Assembly (NCBI RefSeq): GCF_000813725.1
Contig: NZ_JWLD01000036.1
Coordinates: 1 to 64,000 of the forward strand
Origin: Leisingera sp. ANG-Vp
Lineage (GTDB): Bacteria > Pseudomonadota > Alphaproteobacteria > Rhodobacterales > Rhodobacteraceae
Direction: 5' to 3'
DNA: 64,000 nucleotides
Shown here one piece after another: positions 59,906-64,000 of the stretch (position 1 is its first letter; every line of letters starts with the position of its first letter). The notes under the pieces are model-generated. The model saw only the letters and a list, made by a program, of their open reading frames with translations. It did no database searches and was not told the DNA's origin. A program made the position numbers and the translations under genes.

Positions 59906-61138
59906 CTAGTGATGTGCGTGGATCGGGCTTTCGGGTCTGCCGGCTTCCGTCGGCGGGCAGGCCGGAACCGCAGGGACGGCGGTGCTGTCGCTTTCGTGCA
60001 TCAGCCGGCCGGCATTCCAGGCCCGGGTCATCCAGAGCGCGGCTTGATCCGCATCCGCGGCGCCGAACGTCCAATCGTGCACTGTCAGGCTGAGCTGCGA
60101 GGCGTCATGCTGCGCGGTCACGGTCAAGCGGTCCCCTGCCGCGACGGTTTCCGGACGGTCGAGCAGGAAGGCTGTGCGCCCCCAGTGGCCCCCGTCATCT
60201 GGCCCGTTGGACACCAGAATGCCGGGTGCCAGTTCCATCTCGAAGCTGACAAAGACCGCATGGGCCGTGCCGGAGGCGGTGCAGGCAAGATCCTTGGCAG
60301 TGCGCCCCGGGCTGAGGTCCGGGCGGGTGAAGTCGAACGAGAACAGGGGTTCTTCAGGCCCCAGCGGCCGCAGCCCGCAAGCCGCCAGGTCATTGGGCGT
60401 GATCTGGGCGACGGTTGCAAAGCGGTGAAAGGCGCTGAGGTCGAACCCTTCCGCCTTTTGCGGGCGCCAAAGGTTCAGGAGCTTGGGGCTTTCCACCAGG
60501 CGGGCCATCAGGGTGCCCCGCTCGGGCACCGCCCGTGCGCCGGGTTTGGCCAACACGGCCATGGCGTGAGTGAGCGTTGCCAGCGCCCCCTCGCCGAGCA
60601 GAACGGTATCGACGATTTCCGAGACCACCACATCCGCCGGTTCCGGGATGTCCTCGCCCACGATGATCTCATGCGACCATTTCGGGATAACCGTGATGCG
60701 GTCGCTAAGCCCGTTGTCTTCGATCACGCGGGCTGCAGCCTGGGCGATCAGCGGCTGCTGTTCGCAGGTGTAGACATGTTTTGCCCCGGCCCGCGCCGCC
60801 AGCATGGCCGTCAGCCCGGCGCCGCAGCCGATGTCCAGGACCACGTCGCCCGGCCTGACCTTGGCTGCAATGGCCTGCGCATAAGCGCGGTTGCGTGCCG
60901 TGTCCGCCAGCATTGGGAAATGCCAGCGCGGGATAAAGGTCTGATAAAGCCGCTCCCGCAGCACCTGCGCCTCGTGGTGGCTGGGATCCGCGGCGAGAGC
61001 ATCGGAAAGAATCTGAGAGGTCCGCAGGCCGCCGTCCCCTAAGGATTCCGATTTGGCAAGCTGAACGAGCTGGTCTGCGGTTTGCGGGTCTTTTTTGCGG
61101 GGGTCTTGAGCGGTCTTGGGCGATTGTCTTTCAAGCAA
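59906..61138 (-). CDS. PRMT-like SAM-dependent methyltransferase
   Basis: About 410 residues. The SAM site is VLDIGCGAGLTAMLAARAGAKHVYTCE and the following VVVSEIVDTVLLGEG resembles the double-E loop region of protein arginine methyltransferases; the C-terminal half is a beta-rich barrel-like domain (FSFDFTRPDL, GHWGRTAFLLD). PRMT7/9-type proteins occur sporadically in bacteria. The N-terminal helices (ADQLVQLAKSESLGDGG...ADPSHHEAQVL) suggest a short repeat-like segment. I propose a TTG start at 61,138 after GAGGAAG; frame-open sequence extends to 61,294. The target is unknown. Confidence 0.7.
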   Translation of the reverse strand: MLERQSPKTAQDPRKKDPQTADQLVQLAKSESLGDGGLRTSQILSDALAADPSHHEAQVLRERLYQTFIPRWHFPMLADTARNRAYAQAIAAKVRPGDVVLDIGCGAGLTAMLAARAGAKHVYTCEQQPLIAQAAARVIEDNGLSDRITVIPKWSHEIIVGEDIPEPADVVVSEIVDTVLLGEGALATLTHAMAVLAKPGARAVPERGTLMARLVESPKLLNLWRPQKAEGFDLSAFHRFATVAQITPNDLAACGLRPLGPEEPLFSFDFTRPDLSPGRTAKDLACTASGTAHAVFVSFEMELAPGILVSNGPDDGGHWGRTAFLLDRPETVAAGDRLTVTAQHDASQLSLTVHDWTFGAADADQAALWMTRAWNAGRLMHESDSTAVPAVPACPPTEAGRPESPIHAHH

Positions 61139-61391
61139 CTGGAATTCTTCCTCAATTGAAGCAAATGCGACTGACCGGCATATTCTGTGCCCGCCGCTAA
61201 GATATCGTAAATCGGCGGCACGGCCGCTGCAGAAGGCTTGGATGCCGGGTGCAGCGGGGGGCCAGGCGTTGCGCCGGGGCCGGTCTTGGGGCATATGTGC
61301 GCCCAGCCCCGAAGTTTACCTCCTGGCGCGGCAGGCCGCGGCGCGGATCTGCGCCTTTCTGAGAGCCGCCAGCGAGGAAGAAAGAACCGCC

Positions 61392-62135
61392 ATGTATGAT
61401 GTCCCGGAAAAGAAGAAGTCGGAATTCGCGCTGATTCAGCTGATGCCGAACATGATGACCATCGGCGCCATCTGTGCAGGGCTGACGGCAATCCGCTTTG
61501 CGGTCTACGGCAACTTCAAGCTGGCGGTGATGATGATCATCCTGGCTGCGGTACTGGACGGTCTCGACGGGCGTCTGGCACGGGCGCTGCGCAGCGTCAG
61601 CAAGATGGGTGCCGAGCTCGACTCGCTGGCGGATTTCCTGAATTTCGGGGTGGCGACACCGCTGGTGATCTATTTCTGGGCCTTGCAGGACATGCGCGGG
61701 CTGGGGTGGATCTCGGTGCTGGTGTTCTCGGTTTGCTGTGTGGTGCGGCTGGCGCGGTTCAATGTCTCCACCAAGTCGGAAGAAGAGGCGCCCAAGCTGC
61801 GCAAAGGCTATTTCGAAGGTATCCCGTCGCCCGCGGGGGCGCTGCTGGCGCTGCTGCCTATGTTTGCCTCTTTTGCCTATGACGGCGAACCGGTGCTGCC
61901 GGAGCTGCTGATCTGCCTCAACATGGTGCTGGTGGGGCTGGCAATGATCAGCCACATTCCGACCTGGTCGCCGAAAGCGATGAAAATCTCCCGCGAGCAT
62001 GTTAAATATCTTCTGGTGGGTTTCGCCTTCATGGCTGCGGCATTGTTGACCTATGCATGGACCGTGCTGGTTGTGCTAAGCCTCGGATATGTTGCGATGG
62101 TAATTTGGGGGCTGGTTTCCAAGCCGAAGGGCTAG
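61392..62135 (+). CDS. pssA: CDP-diacylglycerol-serine O-phosphatidyltransferase
   Basis: A 247-residue membrane enzyme that makes phosphatidylserine. The CDP-alcohol phosphatidyltransferase motif D-G-x2-A-R-x8-G-x3-D-x3-D is present as DGRLARALRSVSKMGAELD followed by SLAD. Six or more membrane segments are visible, as in type II PssA. The ATG at 61,392 gives the usual MYDVPEKKKSEFALIQLMPN start. pmtA follows 26 bp later, linking phosphatidylserine and phosphatidylcholine synthesis; the decarboxylase gene psd is not adjacent. Confidence 0.93.
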   Translation: MYDVPEKKKSEFALIQLMPNMMTIGAICAGLTAIRFAVYGNFKLAVMMIILAAVLDGLDGRLARALRSVSKMGAELDSLADFLNFGVATPLVIYFWALQDMRGLGWISVLVFSVCCVVRLARFNVSTKSEEEAPKLRKGYFEGIPSPAGALLALLPMFASFAYDGEPVLPELLICLNMVLVGLAMISHIPTWSPKAMKISREHVKYLLVGFAFMAAALLTYAWTVLVVLSLGYVAMVIWGLVSKPKG

Positions 62136-62161
62136 CCCAAGACGTCCAGGGGAGGGACGAA

Positions 62162-62785
62162 TTGGATATCAAGGCAGTTGAGGAATCCTACGCGCGCTGG
62201 GCGCCGGTTTATGACAGGACATTTGGCGCGGTGACGCGCTCGGGGCGCCGCCGGGCGACCCGCTATATCAATTCCCGCCACGGCACGGTGCTGGAAGTGG
62301 GCGTCGGCACCGGCCTGTCGCTGCAGCACTACGCGCCGCATCTGCAGGTGACCGGCATCGACTTCAGCCATGACATGCTGAAGAAGGCGCAGGCAAAGGT
62401 GCAGGAAATGGGCCTGGATCAGGTCGAGGCGCTGCGGCAGATGGATGCCCGGCAGCTGGACTTTCCAGACAACAGTTTTGACAGCGTGGCAGCGATGCAT
62501 GTGCTGTCCGTGGTGCCTGAGCCCGGGCGCGTAATGCGCGAGATCGCCCGTGTGCTGAAGCCGGGCGGCAAGCTGGTGATCACAAACCATTTCAAAAGCG
62601 GCAAGGGGGTCCGGGCCTCGCTCGAGAAGCTGTCGGCGCCCCTGGCCAATGTGATCGGCTGGCATTCGGATTTTGAACTGCAGACGGTGCTGCAGGAAGA
62701 CCGGCTCCGGGTCGAGCAGCAGGAGAGCATTCCTCCTTTCGGCATGATGACCTTTCTGGTTCTGAGCAAGCAGCAGACCATGTGA
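62162..62785 (+). CDS. pmtA: Phosphatidylethanolamine N-methyltransferase, Rhodobacter type
   Basis: A 207-residue soluble SAM-dependent methyltransferase that converts phosphatidylethanolamine to phosphatidylcholine. The SAM motif is VLEVGVGTGLSLQHY, VTGIDFSHDMLKKAQ follows, and MHVLSVVPEPGRVMREIARVLKPGGKLVI is typical of the Rhodobacter-type Pmt. The length agrees with that family. The start is TTG at 62,162 after GGGGAGGG. It follows pssA and ends before a strong terminator. Confidence 0.88.
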   Translation: MDIKAVEESYARWAPVYDRTFGAVTRSGRRRATRYINSRHGTVLEVGVGTGLSLQHYAPHLQVTGIDFSHDMLKKAQAKVQEMGLDQVEALRQMDARQLDFPDNSFDSVAAMHVLSVVPEPGRVMREIARVLKPGGKLVITNHFKSGKGVRASLEKLSAPLANVIGWHSDFELQTVLQEDRLRVEQQESIPPFGMMTFLVLSKQQTM

Positions 62786-62807
62786 AACACCCTGGTTCTG
62801 CGCATTG

Positions 62808-62830
62808 GCCCCGGGGGTGTTCTCCGGGGC
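62808..62830 (+). terminator. pssA-pmtA terminator
   Basis: GCCCCGG/CCGGGGC stem with a nine-base loop followed by TTTTCTTT. Confidence 0.85.
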
Positions 62831-62956
62831 TTTTCTTTGTGCGGCCTGTCTGCAACAGTGCAGAGGAACCGGGCGGAATTTGACCGCCCGAGGGATGTAA
62901 ATTCGTTTTACATCCCCATCTATGGATCAGTTATTTCAAGGGGAGGAACAGATACG

Positions 62957-64000
62957 ATGAGTGTTTCCCAATTCGAGAAAATGGTGTCTGAGAGCCAGGA
63001 AAAAGTCCGGGAATCTCAGTCCAAGATTGAAGCGCTGACATCGCGGATCGAGGCGGCGCGCAGCAAGATCGATGCAGGCGAGGACGCCAGCATCGACATT
63101 GAGAACGCAACGCTGGACGACGTGCACGCCCATACCGAGGTGATGAATGCCAACATTGCCGAGCTGATCATGGGCCTGGACGATGTGACGGCGGCATTCT
63201 CCAAGGATTTTGACGAGATGCGCTCGAAAACCGGCTGGGAGAGCTTTGTCGGTTTCTTTTCCAAGGGCAAATCGGACTCGATGCGCCAGGAGCGGATGCG
63301 CACCGCCAATATCGATGACAAGCTGCACGACCTGATCGCCAAGTCGGATGTGATCGTGAAACTGCTGGAAGGCCAGCTGGCAACTCTGGAAGAGCAGCGT
63401 GAGAAGGTACAGGCGAACCTCTCTTCAACGCTCGACGACCGCGAATTCACGGTGCAGGAGCTGGAAACAGTGAAGGCGGAAATCACTGCGCTGGACCCGC
63501 AAATCATCGAGCTGGAGAACAAGATCTCGGTCGAACAGGACGCGGCAGCCCGCACCAAGCTGGAAACCGAGCTGGCGGATCTGAACGCGAAATACAACGC
63601 GCTGGTGCAGGATGAGCAAGTGAAGCTTGCGAAATCCCAGACGCTGGAGCGCTATATCGAGAAGGGCAAGACCTGGGTCGACAGCCTGCAGAACCAGGCG
63701 GCGACGCAGATGGTGCTGATCAACAAGCTGCAGACGGACACGCAGCAGCGGGTGGTGCTGTATGATGCGCTGACCAAATCGCTGAAGACCGCGCAGCAGC
63801 AGGATGTGGCGCACAGGATCAACGAGATCGGCGTGCAGACCGACAAGGAAGCCCAGACCGCAATGGCCGCAATCGGCACCGCAACCAACCAGCGGATGGC
63901 CGACATGCTGGAAGCGCATGAGGGCAATATGGTGTTTGCCCGCGACGTGCTGGAGAAGAAGGCCAAGGCCGACGAACGCTTTGCCCGCCGGTTTGCCGCG
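62957..64000 (+). CDS. Coiled-coil protein of unknown function (cut by window end)
   Basis: The reading frame opens at ATG 62,957 after GGGAGGAACA and is still open at the last base, giving at least 348 residues. It is strongly helical and charged (SESQEKVRESQSKIEALTS, ELENKISVEQDAAARTKLE, KTWVDSLQNQAATQMVLIN), so a long coiled coil is expected. There is no signal peptide or membrane segment in the visible part. The tail might carry a domain that is not visible. I do not recognise the family. Confidence 0.75.
   Translation, partial: MSVSQFEKMVSESQEKVRESQSKIEALTSRIEAARSKIDAGEDASIDIENATLDDVHAHTEVMNANIAELIMGLDDVTAAFSKDFDEMRSKTGWESFVGFFSKGKSDSMRQERMRTANIDDKLHDLIAKSDVIVKLLEGQLATLEEQREKVQANLSSTLDDREFTVQELETVKAEITALDPQIIELENKISVEQDAAARTKLETELADLNAKYNALVQDEQVKLAKSQTLERYIEKGKTWVDSLQNQAATQMVLINKLQTDTQQRVVLYDALTKSLKTAQQQDVAHRINEIGVQTDKEAQTAMAAIGTATNQRMADMLEAHEGNMVFARDVLEKKAKADERFARRFAA

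Overview
The window is high-GC alphaproteobacterial DNA. The gene content (many solute-importer operons, leuB and leuC/leuD loci, glcDEF, pssA next to a Rhodobacter-type pmtA, DUF599 and DUF3592 membrane proteins) fits the Roseobacter group of the Rhodobacteraceae. A Leisingera/Phaeobacter/Ruegeria-like genome is my inference. No rRNA genes or CRISPR arrays are visible. One complete tRNA gene and one partial tRNA copy are present.

Region 1 (1-18.5 kb) is catabolism and uptake of small, probably methylated or amine-containing, compounds. A Rieske oxygenase and an MttB-family methyltransferase are divergent around a perfect 30-bp palindrome. They are followed by a GlxA-type AraC regulator, a five-gene peptide/opine-type ABC importer and a LysR regulator. 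Next come a GMC (choline dehydrogenase-like) oxidoreductase divergent from a TRAP transporter (DctP-DctQ-DctM), an IclR regulator, and an ammonium-transporter homologue that lacks both pore histidines.

Region 2 (18,547-37,173) is an 18.6-kb genomic island inserted in the 3' half of a tRNA-Pro(CGG) gene. A 47-bp direct repeat of the tRNA 3' end marks both junctions. The integrase and an excisionase-like gene lie next to the intact tRNA. Cargo includes an XRE regulator with a tiny gene resembling its own tail, a HUH-type nuclease, a small membrane protein, a 1846-residue helicase-nuclease ending in a GreA/GreB-like domain, and a four-gene operon (MmeI-like methyltransferase without a visible nuclease, SF2 helicase, GIY-YIG nuclease, DUF262/HNH protein). 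The cargo reads as an anti-phage defence island. The four-gene operon and the GreA-tailed helicase-nuclease are the best candidates for little-described biology.

Region 3 (37.2-64 kb) is mostly core genome. It holds leuB, an EEP-family phosphohydrolase and membrane protein, then leuC-glycosyltransferase-leuD. After these come MscS, rsfS-rlmH, DUF599, glcDEF (glycolate oxidation), two tandem S1 peptidases, an Hsp20 gene behind a sigma-32-like promoter, a single-domain globin, gabD, an alpha/beta hydrolase, creatinase, an NTF2-like protein, a PRMT-like methyltransferase, pssA-pmtA for phospholipid synthesis, and a coiled-coil protein cut by the window end. Creatinase, GMC oxidase, the Rieske protein and the MttB homologue share a nitrogen-osmolyte theme, but no single pathway is proven by position.
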